Positions 1 through 12,157 of a stretch of 64,000 bases of DNA are shown piece after piece. Every line of letters begins with the position of its first letter. Position 1 is the first letter of the stretch. The notes under the pieces were generated by a model. That model saw nothing but the letters and a program-made list of their open reading frames with translations. It searched no databases and was not told the DNA's origin. Origin of the DNA: Dipteris shenzhenensis (Eukaryota > Polypodiophyta > Polypodiopsida > Gleicheniales); assembly GCA_047967505.1 (NCBI GenBank), contig CM106539.1; one strand, written 5' to 3'. Made by a program: the position numbers and the translations under genes.

Positions 1-30
1 GTTCCCCCCCCCCTCACTTTCTCACACGCC

Positions 31-725
31 TGTAAGAAAATAGTACGCAGTGGAAGATAACAACAAAACGCAAGTACACGATCGAAAGCTGGAGAGAATA
101 CAAAAATTCTGATATACCAAACTGCTGATACAACTGATGGTTGGCTGTCCACCCGTGCGCTCTACAGACAGAGCTTCGATGGTGATCTAGACAGATGCTG
201 GACGGAGGACTATGAGCGTGAAGAACTGGTGATCTGATGATAGGGGGTGGCCACTTATATAGTGTAAGTGGTTGACGGTCGGCCCTGTAATAGGCAATCG
301 GCCTAATAGACAGTCGGCCTGGAAGACCAGCCGACCCTTCAGAAAACATGCCGTCGGGCAGATGAAGGATCGCGCATAGGTCATACCGTCGGGCCTGGGG
401 CTACCGGCAGCCCCCGGACCCTGCCGCTGGGGGGCTTTGCCCCCAGACCCCCACCGGGGGCCTGCGCCCCCCGGACCCCCTGCTATCGGGGGGGCTATCG
501 CCCCCCCGAACCCCCCCTTTGTGCAGATGGGTATCTACTCTTGGCTCCTAAGCCGTCTCATAACCATCTGGTCTACTCTAAGACCCCTTCCAGTGTCTAA
601 ACTGGGGATCCCTCCCAATATCCGATACCCATCATGGCTTCTCCTCATATGGGGGCCTTACAACATTGGGTACACAGAATATTGGTGGGTTACATGAGAG
701 GTGGACATTTGAGCTAACTCTAACA
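31..725 (-). repeat. 3' LTR of copia-1 (695 bp)
   Basis: Matches 4632-5732 closely apart from one 406-bp segment present twice in the other copy. It contains a GC-rich block at about 390-520 with imperfect inverted repeats (ccgctggggggctttgccccc and relatives). Confidence 0.93.
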
Positions 726-754
726 CCCCCCCTCAATGTTCACCCGAAGATGAA

Positions 755-3700
755 CTACGTGTTCGGACCAATGCCGAGTCGATGTAGATGCCGCAACAAT
801 AAATCAGTCCCAAGAGCCTTCGTGAAGATGTCTGCGCAATTGTCCTCTGTGGGACAATACTCCAGCTCTATGACTCCATCCTCGATGAGCTCTCGTACGT
901 AGTGATACTGGATCTCTATGTGCTTTGTACGAGCATGGAACACAGGATTCTTTGCGATGGCCATGCAACTCTGATTGTCGCATTTTAGAACCGTCGCATC
1001 TTCGATTGGAACTCCTATGTCTTGCAGAATCCTCCTTAGCCAAACTGCTTCACAAGCAGCAATGCATGCTGCCTTGTACTCAGCTTCCGTCGAAGATAGT
1101 GCCACTGTTGGTTGCTTCTTGCTAATCCAAGAGAACACTCCTGAACCAAGTGAGAAACAATTATCCAGAAACTGACTTTCTAGAATCACAATCTCCCGCC
1201 CAATCTGAGTCACAGTAACCCGCCAAGGTCTTCCCTGCTCTGTAGGTAATGCCATACTCCAGTGTACCTTTCACGTACTTTAGCACACGCATCCCTGCTT
1301 TCCAATGGTTCTCTCGAGGTTGATTTGAGAACCTACTAAGTACACCAACTGCAAAGCTGATATCAGGTCTAGTGTTGCACAGAAAAATGAGACTCCCCAC
1401 AAGTTTCCTATACTCCTTGATGTCGACAAGTGGTGATGCATCCTCCACTGAGAGCTTACCATTCACCTCCATGGGAGAGACCACGTCCTTACACTCGGTC
1501 ATACCGAATGCCTTCAAGATCTCGCGAGCATATCTCTGCTGAGAGATGAAAATCCTGCCAGGTTTTTGCCAAACCTCAATGCCGAGGCAAAAGTGCATGA
1601 GCCCCAAATCTGTCATCTCAAACTCGGAACTCAACGACTCCCTCAACTGTTGCAGCATCTTCTCATGATCTCCTGTGATCCACGTAAAGGACTATTACCA
1701 CATACTTGCCATCCTGCTTACAAACATACAGGTTAGCATCAGAAGCACTTTTTGAGAAACCAATAGATATGAGAAAGCTATCAATCCGTTGGTACCATGC
1801 CCTTGGGGCCTGTTTCAGCCCGTACAATGCCTTCTTTAGTTTGCAAACCTTGTTCTCTGAATTGGGCACCTCAAATCCTGGTGGCTGGAACACATATACC
1901 TCCTCCTTGAGATGTCCATCCAAGAACGTAGATTTCACGTCCATTTGAAACACCGGCCACTGCTTATGAGCAGCCAAGGCAAGTACCACCCGAATAGTTG
2001 TCATCCTTGCTGTAGGAGCAAATGAATCCTCAAAATCAAAGCCTTCAACTTGAGAGTATCCTTGTGCAACAAGCCTAGCCTTGTACTTTTCCAAAGATCC
2101 ATCAGATTTGTACTTGGCCTTCCATACCCATTTGGTACCAATGATCTTCCTTTTTTCTGGACGATCAACCAAGTCCCAAGTCTGATTCTTCATGATGCTG
2201 TCATACTCCTCTTGCATGGCAGCTTTCCAATTTGGATCGCCCATTGCCTCATCCAAATTCGTAGGCTCTTGAACTTTCATAATCTCAGCCATCAAGGCCA
2301 TATTGACTATGTGTTCAGAAGCCCTTTTCTGCTCCTCTATCCTCTTTGATCGTCGAAGTCCATCTGCAGATGACTCCGCCAAGTCTGGAACCGGATTCTT
2401 CTCATCAAAGAGCTGCCTTGCCCACTTTGGAAGTGGCTTACCTTGTGGAGCCAAGGCATGTTGTGGTGTTGGTGGAGTCTGTTCCTCGAAGTACTCCTCC
2501 TCATTCTGCAACTCTGCTTTAGATACAGGCACAAGGTGAGTTACTTTTACGGCTGATGATAAAGTGGAAGGGCATACCTCCTCCTCCACTGTATGTGGCT
2601 GTTCCCAAAACACCACATCACGACTGACCACGATCTTCTTTGCCTCTGGATCATATAGCCGGTACGCCTTTGACTCCTGGCTATAGCCCATGAAGATACA
2701 CTTTCTGCTCTTTGGATCTAATTTCTTTCTGGTGCTATCTGGAACATGAACAAAGCACTCACATCCAAATGTTCTGAAATGAGAAGCGGAAGGCTTTTTA
2801 CCTGAGTAGGCCTCCAAAGGTGTTTTGCCCATCAAGGTCTTTGTGAAGCTTCGATTGACGATGTACGTGCGAAGCTTCTTTACCTTCAGCCTGCTTTCGT
2901 TTTCCACCATCTTTTGCCACTGTTTGAATTTTCCAAGAGCTTCAGCCTTATCTCGTAAAAAATACACCCACATGTATCTACTGTAGTCGTCGACGATAAG
3001 CATATAGTAGTTACATCCCCCCAAAGCTTGAGTCGGAGCTTTCCCACTGAGATCAGCATGAACCAATTGTAGAGGAGCCTTTGCCCGATAGCCGCTCTCA
3101 TGTGGAAAGGCCTTCCTTTGTTGCTTGCCCATCATACAAGCTTCACAAGGTTCCTGCACCTTTGAGAGTGCAGGCAAGTGTGCAACCATCCCTGTTTTCT
3201 GCATTTCCAAAAGAATAGGATAACTAAGATGACCAAATCTTTCATGCCATACCTTACTGATGCCCACTCCTGAAGAGACTGTTAGTGCCGTCAGCTCGTA
3301 GAGATTGTTCTTCCTTACTGCCTTGCCGACCACCTTGCCCGCTGCATTAAGGATTTCTGCTCCGGTCCTCTTGAAACGCACCTCCAAGTTGCGATCAGTT
3401 ATCGCAGCAACCGAAAGCAAGTTCTTCTTTAGCTGAGGAACTAGTAATACATCAGAAAGCTCTTTAGTTTCACCCTCTTGAATGGAAAGAGAGAGAGTAC
3501 CTGTACCTTCCACAGGGCATTTTGCATTATTACCGACCGTCACGTTCATGGGCTCTTGTAGAGGCTTGAAAGAGCTATACCAGTCCTTCTTTCTGGTCAT
3601 GTGACGGGACGCTCCACTATCAAGGAGCCACGAATCATTCGTTGTTGAAACTTCTGTTGAGGAGCATAATTCTTCAATTGCAACCCATAGCTCCAACTCA

Positions 3701-4554
3701 GTTTCAACTGTGTTGGCAGATTCCTTGCCTTTCGAAGAAGACTGTGTAGTGCCATTCTTTTCGTCCTGCTGCTTCTTTCTGCAATCCTTGATCATGTGAC
3801 CGCTTTTGTTGCAGTAGTGGCACTTACCTGAAAACTTCTTCTTCTTACCATTCTTCTTCTCTCCACCCTTCCCTTTGGATGTGGTTGAGAATGCTGCATC
3901 ACTTCCGCCATCGCGGGTCTTCATTCGCATCTCCTCCTCTAGAAGCATTGCGCTGAACTCTTCAAAAGTGAGGGGTGGATTTCTTACCTGCGTGTTGAGT
4001 GTCGTGACCAACGCATCGTACTTTTATGGAAGGATCCGAATGCACCTTCTGGCCAACTCTTCGCTGGTCTTTGTAATCCCAACCGCCGCCATCTGATCAC
4101 ATAAATGCTTGATCCGTGTGATGAATGTCTCAGCTGATTCTCCATCAGAGCACCTCTCTGCAGCAAGCATATTCTCCAGATTTTGAATTCTGGTCTGATT
4201 CCGCGTTTCATACTGACCTTTCAGTATGTTCCAAGCCTCACTTGCCTTGTCTGTATGCTGAATCAGAGTCAAAACAGAATCACTTGAACTGGTAACAAGA
4301 GCGCAGAGTGCATCTGCGTTCCTTCGTTTCCATGCCCGAAGAAGATCTGCATTCGGTGGCGTTATGACATTGGGGTTGTTTGGATTCGGTGATCCAACCG
4401 GTTTTGGATCCAATCCCAGAACAGTATCCAGAAGCTCATATGAATCCAAGATCGCGCTGATCTTGAATTTCCACAAAGTATAATTCGTCCCATCGAGCTT
4501 GCCTTCATTGAAAGCAGGTGGACGAATTCGCAACGGGGTTGGTGCAGCCATCAC
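755..4554 (-). pseudogene. copia-1 gag-pol polyprotein, broken
   Basis: Start ATG at 4554 (MMAAPTPL). Gag runs to an in-frame TAA at about 4024-4026; the same frame continues from 4011, so this is one nonsense change inside gag. Next come a CCHC knuckle ([14 protein letters not shown]), the protease motif [11 protein letters not shown], the HHCC integrase zinc region (HERFGHLS...CEACMMGK) and the integrase start with the first Asp (HADLSG). The core then jumps from KKLRT to [14 protein letters not shown]: the stretch with the second Asp and the Glu is missing, about 80-90 residues, in frame. RT is recognisable ([22 protein letters not shown]) but shifts frame just at the YVDD box near 1660. 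RNase H continues in two further frames (1161-1658 and 755-1255) with SSTEAEYKAA and the CDNQS and HARTKHIEIQYH motifs. It cannot make a functional polyprotein. Confidence 0.93.
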
Positions 4555-4613
4555 TCCTAGTAGCCTTTGCTAACAAAGCTCGTTGAACTTGCAATAAAGT
4601 CGTTACTCAGATA

Positions 4614-4631
4614 GCCTGAGCTCTGATACCA
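4614..4631 (-). other. Primer-binding site, initiator tRNA-Met type (copia-1)
   Basis: On the minus strand the bases next to the 5' LTR read TGGTATCAGAGCTCAGGC. The first 12 bases complement the 3' end of plant initiator tRNA-Met, the usual copia primer. Confidence 0.9.
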
Positions 4632-5732
4632 TGTAAGAAAATAGTACGCAGCGGAAGATAACAACAAAATGCAAGTACACGATGGAAAGCTCGAGAGAAT
4701 ACAAAAATTTTGATATACCAAACTGCTGATACAACTGATGGTTGGCTGTCCACCCGTGCGCTCTACAGACAGAGCTTCAATGGTGATCTAGACAGATGCT
4801 GGACGGAGGACTATGAGCGTGAAGAACTGGTGATCTGATGATAGGGGGTGGCCACTTATATAGTGTAAGTGGTTGACGGTCGGCCCTGTAATAGGCAGTC
4901 GGCCTAATAGACAGTCGGCCTGGAAGACCAGCCGACCCTTCAGAAAACATGCCGTCGGGCAGATGAAGGATCGCGCATAGGTCATACCGTCGGGCCTGGG
5001 GCTACCGGCAGCCCCCGGACCCTGCCGCTGGGGGGCTTTGCCCCCAGACCCCCACCAGGGGCCTGCGCCCCCCGGACCCCCTGCTATCGGGGGGGCTATC
5101 GCCCCCCCGAACCCCCCCTTTGTGCAGACGGGTATCTACTCTTGGCTCCTAAGCCGTCTCATAACCATCTGGTCTACTCTAAGACCCCTTCCAGTGTCTA
5201 AACTGGGGATCCCTCCCAATATCCGATACCCATCATGGCTTCTCCTCATATGGGTGGCCACTTATATAGTGTAAGTGGTTGACGGTCGGCCCTGTAATAG
5301 GCAATCGGCCTAATAGACAGTCGGCCTGGAAGACCAGCCGACCCTTCAGAAAACATGCCGTCGGGCAGATGAAGGATCGCGCATAGGTCATACCGTCGGG
5401 CCTGGGGCTACCGGCAGCCCCCGAACCCTGCCGCTGGGGGGCTTTGCCCCCAGACCCCCACCGGGGGCCTGCGCCCCCCGGACCCCCTGCTATCGGGGGG
5501 GCTATCGCCCCCTCGAACCCCCCCTTTGTGCAGACGGGTATCTACTCTTGGCTCCTAAGCCGTCTCATAACCATCTGGTCTACTCTAAGACCCCTTCCAG
5601 TGTCTAAACTGGGGATCCCTCCCAATATCCGATACCCATCATGGCTTCTCCTCATATGGGGGCCTTACAACATTGGGTACACAGAATATTGGTGGGTTAC
5701 ATGAGAGGTGGACATTTGAGCTAACTCTAACA
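4632..5732 (-). repeat. 5' LTR of copia-1 with internal 406-bp tandem duplication (1101 bp)
   Basis: The LTR is 406 bp longer than its partner because the segment from about 4846 to 5251 is repeated at about 5252-5657. The junction at about 5250 joins ...cctcatatggg to tggccacttat, where a ggg/ggcc microhomology exists. The second unit shares gcaatcgg and ccaccggggg with the 3' LTR, while the first unit has gcagtcgg and ccaccagggg. Confidence 0.92.
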
Positions 5733-6797
5733 CGCCCACTACAAAATCTTGCGAGATCCCTCCCCAATCCGTCTGCATCATTTATTGCTCTACTCCCCAT
5801 GGGCCATGCCATGCTTGTGTCTATGCCCACTGCTGCTACAGCATCCTACCTCCGTGCTCTTCTTGAGGGATTTCACTAGCACATACTTCCCATCCCATGT
5901 ACCTTACATGCCTCTATGCTATAAATTATTCTCTGCCATCAGCCGTGTAGAGGTATTGCCCTTGCCTAGTGTGGCTTCCACACTACTGGGCCAACTCTTA
6001 TCCCCCCATTGACTTGACTTTTGTTCCCTAATAACCCCCACAGCTTAGCCCAACTGTGGCTATTTGTCACATATTCCACCCGTACCCATCCCCGCCCCAT
6101 GAATTAGTTGCTCCCAAAGTCCCTCAATTGTACCCTGCCCATAATCACTGCCAACAGTCTGCCATTTTTCTCAGGTACCTTTATTGTCCCCCCCCCCTCC
6201 CTTTTCCCTCCCTTAATTTCACCCCCTTCTAACTTGATTTCTAACTCTCCATTTTTATAACCGTTCTTTTACTTCTAATCCCTCCTCACCCCTTTATTTT
6301 CTGTCCCCTCAACTTTTTAACAACCAACATCTTTTCTAATCTAACCCTCTTCTTCCCTACTATTATTCTACCCCCCATTTCTTTCATTTCTTTTTTTTTC
6401 AATTTGTCCCTAAAAACACTAACCTATTTATTTGGTCCTAATACTCTATTTGTCCCTAAAACACTAACCCCTTTTCTAGCCCCTTGTCTTAGCCTTTTTA
6501 GCAACACCTCCATTGCCCTCTTCATTAACAATATTTTTCTAGTAGCTTAATGTACTCTATAGAAATTATTCTTTCCACAATTCTCAATACCTCCCCATAT
6601 CTACTATAAATCCCAATTCCCCCCCTTTTGTCATTTTCTTATAAGTTTTCCTCTATAAACAATCGCAAATTATTCCTTTAATCCTACATGCCTTCCTTAA
6701 TCATCACTGGTTTACTTTTATCTAATTTATGCACGTCTAGCTTTATAAGTTTGTAGTAAACTCTAATTTTATTGTGACCTCAATAACAAGGGCGGAG
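5733..6797. other. Pyrimidine-rich non-coding stretch
   Basis: Long runs of C and T on the plus strand with no credible coding frame. A similar pyrimidine-rich stretch at 54314-56300 ends in the same motif (aataacaaggg followed by an LTR-like TGTTTATGACACCT start), so both may be internal regions of the same non-coding LTR family. Confidence 0.6.
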
Positions 6798-6940
6798 TGT
6801 TTATGACACCTATCTTCCCAATTGAAGCTTGTTCCCACCATGTTTTTCTTATTAGATGGTGGCAAGTAAGCAAACTCCCCTCTTCAATAAAAGTGACACT
6901 TGCTACAACTTAATAAAGCAAAACTTGTTTGTATTGTCAA
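6798..6940 (+). repeat. LTR-like fragment, start of a 3' LTR (copy 1)
   Basis: A purine tract (aacaagggcggag) precedes TGTTTATGACACCT, the layout of a polypurine tract and LTR start. About 120 bp including cggcaagta-like and cccctcttcaataaaag segments match 56301-56420; the AATAAA could be a poly(A) signal. The end of the LTR is not clear. Confidence 0.6.
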
Positions 6941-7049
6941 GATTCTATAAACCTTTTGCAAATTGTGCACCTCTTTTCACATTAGTGTTCTCTTTTGTGT
7001 CCATTACCAAAATTGTTCTCATTTCACTATGAAAAGGGGTTTTGTCAAG

Positions 7050-7052
<3 letters not shown>

Positions 7053-7115
<63 letters not shown>
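7053..7115. repeat. (AC)n microsatellite
   Basis: About 31 uninterrupted AC units followed by imperfect acacacatacatac. Confidence 0.98.
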
Positions 7116-7118
<3 letters not shown>

Positions 7119-9680
7119 GCGTGCATAGACACACACATACATACATGTGTGATTGCTGGAACATGGACAATAGATGTAAACTTCAAATATGATGCACATT
7201 GCATACCTAAAGAGACTTGTAGGAAATCTAGTACCAAATCACTTCTGTTTATGTACACTTGGCATAGCATTTGGTACACAAAGACACTTATATTTATGAG
7301 TATCCATTATGGACACACTTCCAAACTCTTGATATAGCAATCGTTTCTCCAATGGCAAGAGTAATAAAAAGTGTTATTGGAAATATCATTGTGCTAGTTT
7401 TTCATAAATGATATATTGACCAAAGGATCCACACACACAATCATACACATATGGAAGGTAATATTGGCCATATGATAAACTCATTTACACAAGTGGTGCT
7501 ATCTACATTACATTTTATAAAGTCATGATAAACACTCTAGAAGGTTGTGAACATTATGAAAGGTGGCCATATAGGCACATGGCTATATACATTAGTTCGA
7601 TTTGATTAATGAAATGAGAGATGAAAATTAGTGTCGGGATTCAGGAAATTTAGCCAGCTAGAGAAGCAGATGGTTGAAGTTTTTGTAATAATGTTAAATG
7701 CTATGTGGAGGTCAATGGTCGACCAATGGAGTTGTATGAAGCCCAACTGACTTGGGTGCCATATAAGGGTGGCTTCATGAACGACGTGAAGTATTGTGAG
7801 CATGGAAACTACTCACATGTAGGATTGAGATCCATTATTGCTTGCACTAGGTCCTTTTATCACCTTACACTGGCAAACATTGCTTGCTACTTTATCTATG
7901 CATACACTCAAATAAGGGCCACACTATAGTTGCCATATTACGCAAGGACATAGTAGCTTAAGGCAATTACACGCAATAAAGACTATGCATGTCTTTGCTA
8001 TGAGCTAGGGTGATTCATATGATTGAGTTTGAAGGGTATATTGTGGATGATGGAGTTGCCTATGGTATTATTTGTTCACAATGCAATACAATTAACTACA
8101 CAGTGTGTATCAATTCGGGGTTATGATCTATCTATGTTGAGAGCAAGTTGTTGTATATATAGCTTGTGATTTGGCTACATACCCATGGCTTGAAACATAG
8201 AGAAAAATGTAGATTGAGAGCAATGGGTTGGTGTTGGAAGTGACAGAGTTATGATTCTAGCTGGGAGGAGACCTTTAGGTTGGTTCATGGGCAGCTTATT
8301 TGAATGACATATAAAGTTGTGCAGCTAGGCCTGAGATTTAGCTATAGTTTGTCTCAATGTTGTGGTGTCTCTAATAAGCTCAATGCCCTAGTTGAATAAA
8401 TAATACCAAAGTTGATGATCTTGGTAGTTTAGGATGATGCCTACGCCTCTATACGACACAATGGGTGCTAAGAACGAGGTACTTTGCTAATCCCTTTGAT
8501 TATTTATATATGCATACATAGGAAATCATGCCAAATTTTAATAGTAATTGTTCTTTTGGCTGAGCACAATGCTAATTGATTGGTTTCTTCTCGGAGAGAG
8601 TCGACTCGATGTAGATGGTGTGGATCAATTATGAAAGGATTTCAATAGATAAAAAGATTCTTTTCATTCTACATGTCCAATAAAGAAAGATCCTTTGAGA
8701 ATGACATATCCCAAAAAACATAGGAAATAGATGTTTTAATTGGCTAGAACATTATAGTTGACAACTTTGAAGTCTATCCATTGTCGACAAAAGTGCTTTG
8801 CTAAACATTTGTGACTATAGATTAGCCTTGTTCGTTTGTGTTTTGCATATGCCTTGACTCAACAACAACATGATGATTGATATATGGACTAACATAATGG
8901 TGTATATGAGTGGGACTTTGTATATGATTGAGTTTTAAGTGGCATATATAGACTAGCATAATGGTGTATACTGAGTGGGCCTTTATATATGGACTAGCTT
9001 AATGGTGGACAATGAGAAGGCCTTTATTTATTCCTAGTTTTGACGCTTGAGGAATATGGAAAAGACTACAGATTACTCCCCAAAGGCATATACTATGATT
9101 GATACTAGAGACTTGGCAAAATATCACACATTGGCTATGGGTATATTAGTCCCCAAATGCATGGGGTACAGTGGATACTCTACATGGAATACTAGTCCCC
9201 AAAAACATGGGGTATGGTGGTACTCTACATGGAATACTAGTCCCCAAACACATGGGGACAAGAATATGGCTAGTTCCCAAATACATGGGGTGTGATGAAC
9301 GTGCCAATGAACACCCAAAACGTTCCCCTACAAACACAAGTAGGATTTTGTAAAGCAAAAATTTGGTGTGCTTACTACTTTTAGAGTTGTCACACAACCA
9401 CCTGCATATCAATAGGCACAAATAGTTCTTTGAAATATGATTTCTAGATGTGATATCTACTTATTGAAAATTTTGAAGACTGATGAATCATACATTTGAA
9501 TTGCCTTGGGTGCATCTCATGTTAAGGGTATTGATTTGATTTGACTAGTAGTTACATTTGATATTATGGAGCTCTACATTGAAGCTTGCAGCCACACAAT
9601 CAAAAGATTCTTGTTCTAGCATATATTTTTTGTGGATGGATGTAGGTGAGTAAAGCTCATTGAAGATGCCAAAACAATGC
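7116..9680. repeat. Dispersed non-coding repeat, copy A
   Basis: Shares long diverged collinear similarity with 18055-20200. Examples are tttttcataaatga, gatccacacacacaatca, gaaaggtggccatat, the ccccaaacacatgggg cluster and the tatattttttgtggat end. Part of it also matches 10270-10640, and the left end matches 11590-11900. No coding frame is maintained between copies. I do not recognise the class. Copy A is uninterrupted and shows the family is at least 2.5 kb long. Confidence 0.75.
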
Positions 9681-10269
9681 CTTTAAAACCATTACACCTT
9701 TGAGGATTGGCATTAAAAAAAACCCAAGGTGGACTTTATGAGGGTGTTTAATGGCATAGAATGTTTGGATGTGCCTCAATATAGAGATATCTATGTCCTC
9801 CATCATGACCTTAAATGAAACAATCCACGGAATCGTGCGTCGTGTGGAACATGGATCATCGTTCTTAATCGAGGCTTAAGTTAAGCTCCATATTTTTTGT
9901 TTATAGTAGTGAAAGCACGGAAAAGTAGGGAACTGAAAACTGATCTGAAGGAAAAAACCGATCTGAAGTTAGTAGAAACCGATCTAAAGGCAGAAATCGA
10001 TCTAAAGGCAGGTTCCCAAAATCATCCTCGCCTGCTTTAAAAGAATGCTTTGAAGAGGGTGAATGAGAACATATACGAGAGGGATCTCTATAATACGCAA
10101 ATCCATCTCTAATTCCTTGGGGTTCCCATCCCTGGAAGCTGTTGGAATCTAGAGCTATGCTATATTGTTCCATCTCTATAATTCCAATGGTTAGATGACA
10201 AGGCCATGAAATCCATATTTTTTATTTATAGTGAAAGCAAGAATATAGTCTCTACCATCCCTACACTCA

Positions 10270-10640
10270 AAGGATTTTTAGCAAGGCACTTTTATATACT
10301 CATACATAGGAAATCGTGCCTCATTTTAACATTAATTATTCTTTTGGCTGAGCGCAATGCTGGTTGATTGGTTTCTTCTTGGACTGAGAAGATTTGATGT
10401 CGGGTGAATGGATCAATTATGAAAGGATTTCAATAGATAAGAAGGTTATTTTCATTCTAAATGTCCAATCGAGCAAGGTCCTTTGAGAATGCCATATCCC
10501 CAAAAACATGAGAGGTAGATTTTTTCTTTTGCCTACAATATTACAGTTCACAACTTTGAAGTCTCTACCCATCTTCAACAAAAGTGCTTTGCTAAAAAAA
10601 TTGTGACTATAGACTAGCCTTGTACATTTGTGTGTTGCCT
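10270..10640. repeat. Dispersed repeat, partial copy C
   Basis: Matches 8480-8840 of copy A and the corresponding part of copy B near 19160-19530 (for example cttttggctgagc, atcaattatgaaaggatttcaatagata, gtgctttgctaaa). Only the middle of the family is present. Confidence 0.75.
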
Positions 10641-11205
10641 AGCATTGCTTTGTGACAATGCTGATGCCCGCTTCCACCATCCAATATTGCTCTAGCCTTC
10701 TTATTTTGGTAGAAGATTGGAATCACAACATTCGTGTCATCACTCTCAAAGTATTGATCTAGCTTGTTGATGGGTATTTTATTTGCCTCTTGGAGCAAAG
10801 CTTCGACTACCTCAGTAACCACCTCTTCTGGGAAGATCATTTGTCCATTCATCCAATTGGAGATATCTCTCCAAAGGATGGGGTTCCCTCTTAACAGGGC
10901 TGCTATGGGCATTTTCATCTCTGTGGACAAGAAGGAAGTCCTAAGGTTGGCTAATCGGTTCTTAGCCTTTCGACATTTTGTTTGGCAAATGAGTATAAAT
11001 ATACATTTTCACTACCTTGGTAACCATCTCTTCTAGGAAGACCATTTGTCCATTTATCCAATTGGAGATATCTCTCCAAAGGATGGGGCTCCCTCTTAAT
11101 AGGGCTGCTATCGGCATTTTCACCTCTGTGGATAAGAAGGCAGCGAGGTTGGCTGATCAGTTCTTGGCCTTTTGACATTTTGTTTAGCAAATGAGTATAA
11201 AGCTA
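10640..11205 (-). pseudogene. Ty3/gypsy gag-protease fragment with tandem duplication
   Basis: On the minus strand the frame ending at 10607 reads VVIPIFYQNKKARAILDGGSG, which fits a gypsy protease active site (ILDGGSG), preceded by a gag-like NWMNGQMIFPEEVV segment. It shifts frame after GGSG. About 200 bp (10806-11000) are repeated at 11007-11200, including tccaattggagatatctctc. No RT or integrase is attached, so this is a relic. Confidence 0.65.
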
Positions 11206-11589
11206 GATGAATGTACATACATTCATCTAGCTTTTTGATGGTGGTCACCTAGTATCATCTGAAAAAGATTGCCAAATACTTCTCTCTATACAACTGTTGG
11301 TGTCAATCTGTATGTGATTTGTCACTCTTGACATTGGAAAATACATTGGCCACATGTGAGTTATATACATAACATGTGACAAGGCAACTATGCTCAATAA
11401 TGGACATGAAAGTTATACACATAAGTGATGACATGATGGTGACAAAAAATTGTCCATTTGGTGGGCACCATGGCCCCCCTTGGGGCAGCCAGGTGACCCT
11501 CATGGGGTGTGGGCCCATGTTTGTATAGGTGGATGGTTGGATGCATGTGCATGCACACACATGCACATGTGCGCACGTGATGCATGCGC

Positions 11590-11900
11590 ATGCACACACA
11601 CACACCCCCCTATGTGTGATTGGTATGTGGCATTGGTATATGCACAATGATATGTGCAATAAACTTCAAATTTGATGCATACATAATGAGACCTATTGCA
11701 AGTCCATTATGATTGTCACTTCTACTTATATACTCTTAACATACCATTTGGTACACAAAGACATTTCTATTTATGAGTATTTATTATGGAGAACCTTCCA
11801 AACTCTTGATATAGCAACCATAGAGGGCATGTTTTGCAATGGCAAGATTAATAAAAGTGTAGTTGGAAATTTTATTCTGATGATTTTATTGAAGATGCTG
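11590..11900. repeat. Dispersed repeat, copy B left arm
   Basis: Corresponds to 7130-7390 of copy A (taaacttcaaat, catttggtacacaaagaca, ccaaactcttgatatagcaa). The right arm resumes at about 18055, so copy B was split by inserted DNA. Confidence 0.7.
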
Positions 11901-11935
11901 TAAATTGCACCATACCTTAAGGGCATCAGGGCCAA

Positions 11936-12001
11936 ACCATAACCCTAGCCCTAACCCTAATCCTATCCCTATCCCTATCCCTAGCTTTAACCCTAACCCT
12001 T
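11936..12001. repeat. Short interstitial telomere-like repeat
   Basis: About ten degenerate units of ccctaa, ccctag and ccctat. The unit is mostly 6 bp (CCCTAA) rather than the 7-bp CCCTAAA usual in plants. It lies in the extra DNA between the left arm of copy B and the small LTR at 12037. Confidence 0.8.
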
Positions 12002-12036
12002 ATCACAAGGGGTTCTCATGTACATATTCATGTTTA

Positions 12037-12078
12037 TGTTCAATACAACATAGTGTATAGGTAGCTATATCACATGCA

Positions 12079-12124
<46 letters not shown>

Positions 12125-12142
12125 CCCCCCCCCACGTTATCA
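12037..12142 (+). repeat. Left LTR of small-LTR element, with (CT)n
   Basis: Begins TGTTCAATAC, carries about 20 CT units at 12082-12122 and a C run, and ends ACGTTATCA directly before the primer-binding site. Confidence 0.65.
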
Positions 12143-12157
12143 TGGTATCAGAGCACC
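12143..12157 (+). other. Primer-binding site, initiator tRNA-Met type
   Basis: TGGTATCAGAGCACC follows the LTR end; the first 11 bases complement the initiator tRNA-Met 3' end. Confidence 0.75.

Larger units (their letters stand above)
31..5732 (-). mobile_element. Ty1/copia LTR retrotransposon, defective (copia-1)
   Basis: A complete but inactive copia element read on the minus strand. The LTRs are 31-725 (3') and 4632-5732 (5'), with TGTTAG...CTTACA ends in element sense. A tRNA-iMet primer-binding site lies at 4614-4631 and a polypurine tract, seen as ccccccctc at 726-734, abuts the 3' LTR. Flanking bases share cgcc (27-30 and 5733-5736), or acgcc if the terminal A is counted, which fits a 4-5 bp target duplication. 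The order gag, protease, integrase, RT, RNase H is the copia order. The LTRs differ at roughly nine positions over the compared part, so the insertion is fairly recent. The coding region is broken at several points. Confidence 0.95.

Noticed and set aside
4614-4631. Partial tRNA-Met gene
   Set aside because: Only 12 bases match and they abut an LTR, so it is a primer-binding site. The same applies at 12143, 14581, 56652 and 62514.
6945-7337. Frames of Thr-His or Cys-Val repeats
   Set aside because: Translations of the (AC)n microsatellite. The same applies at 20275-20723 and 54216-54461.
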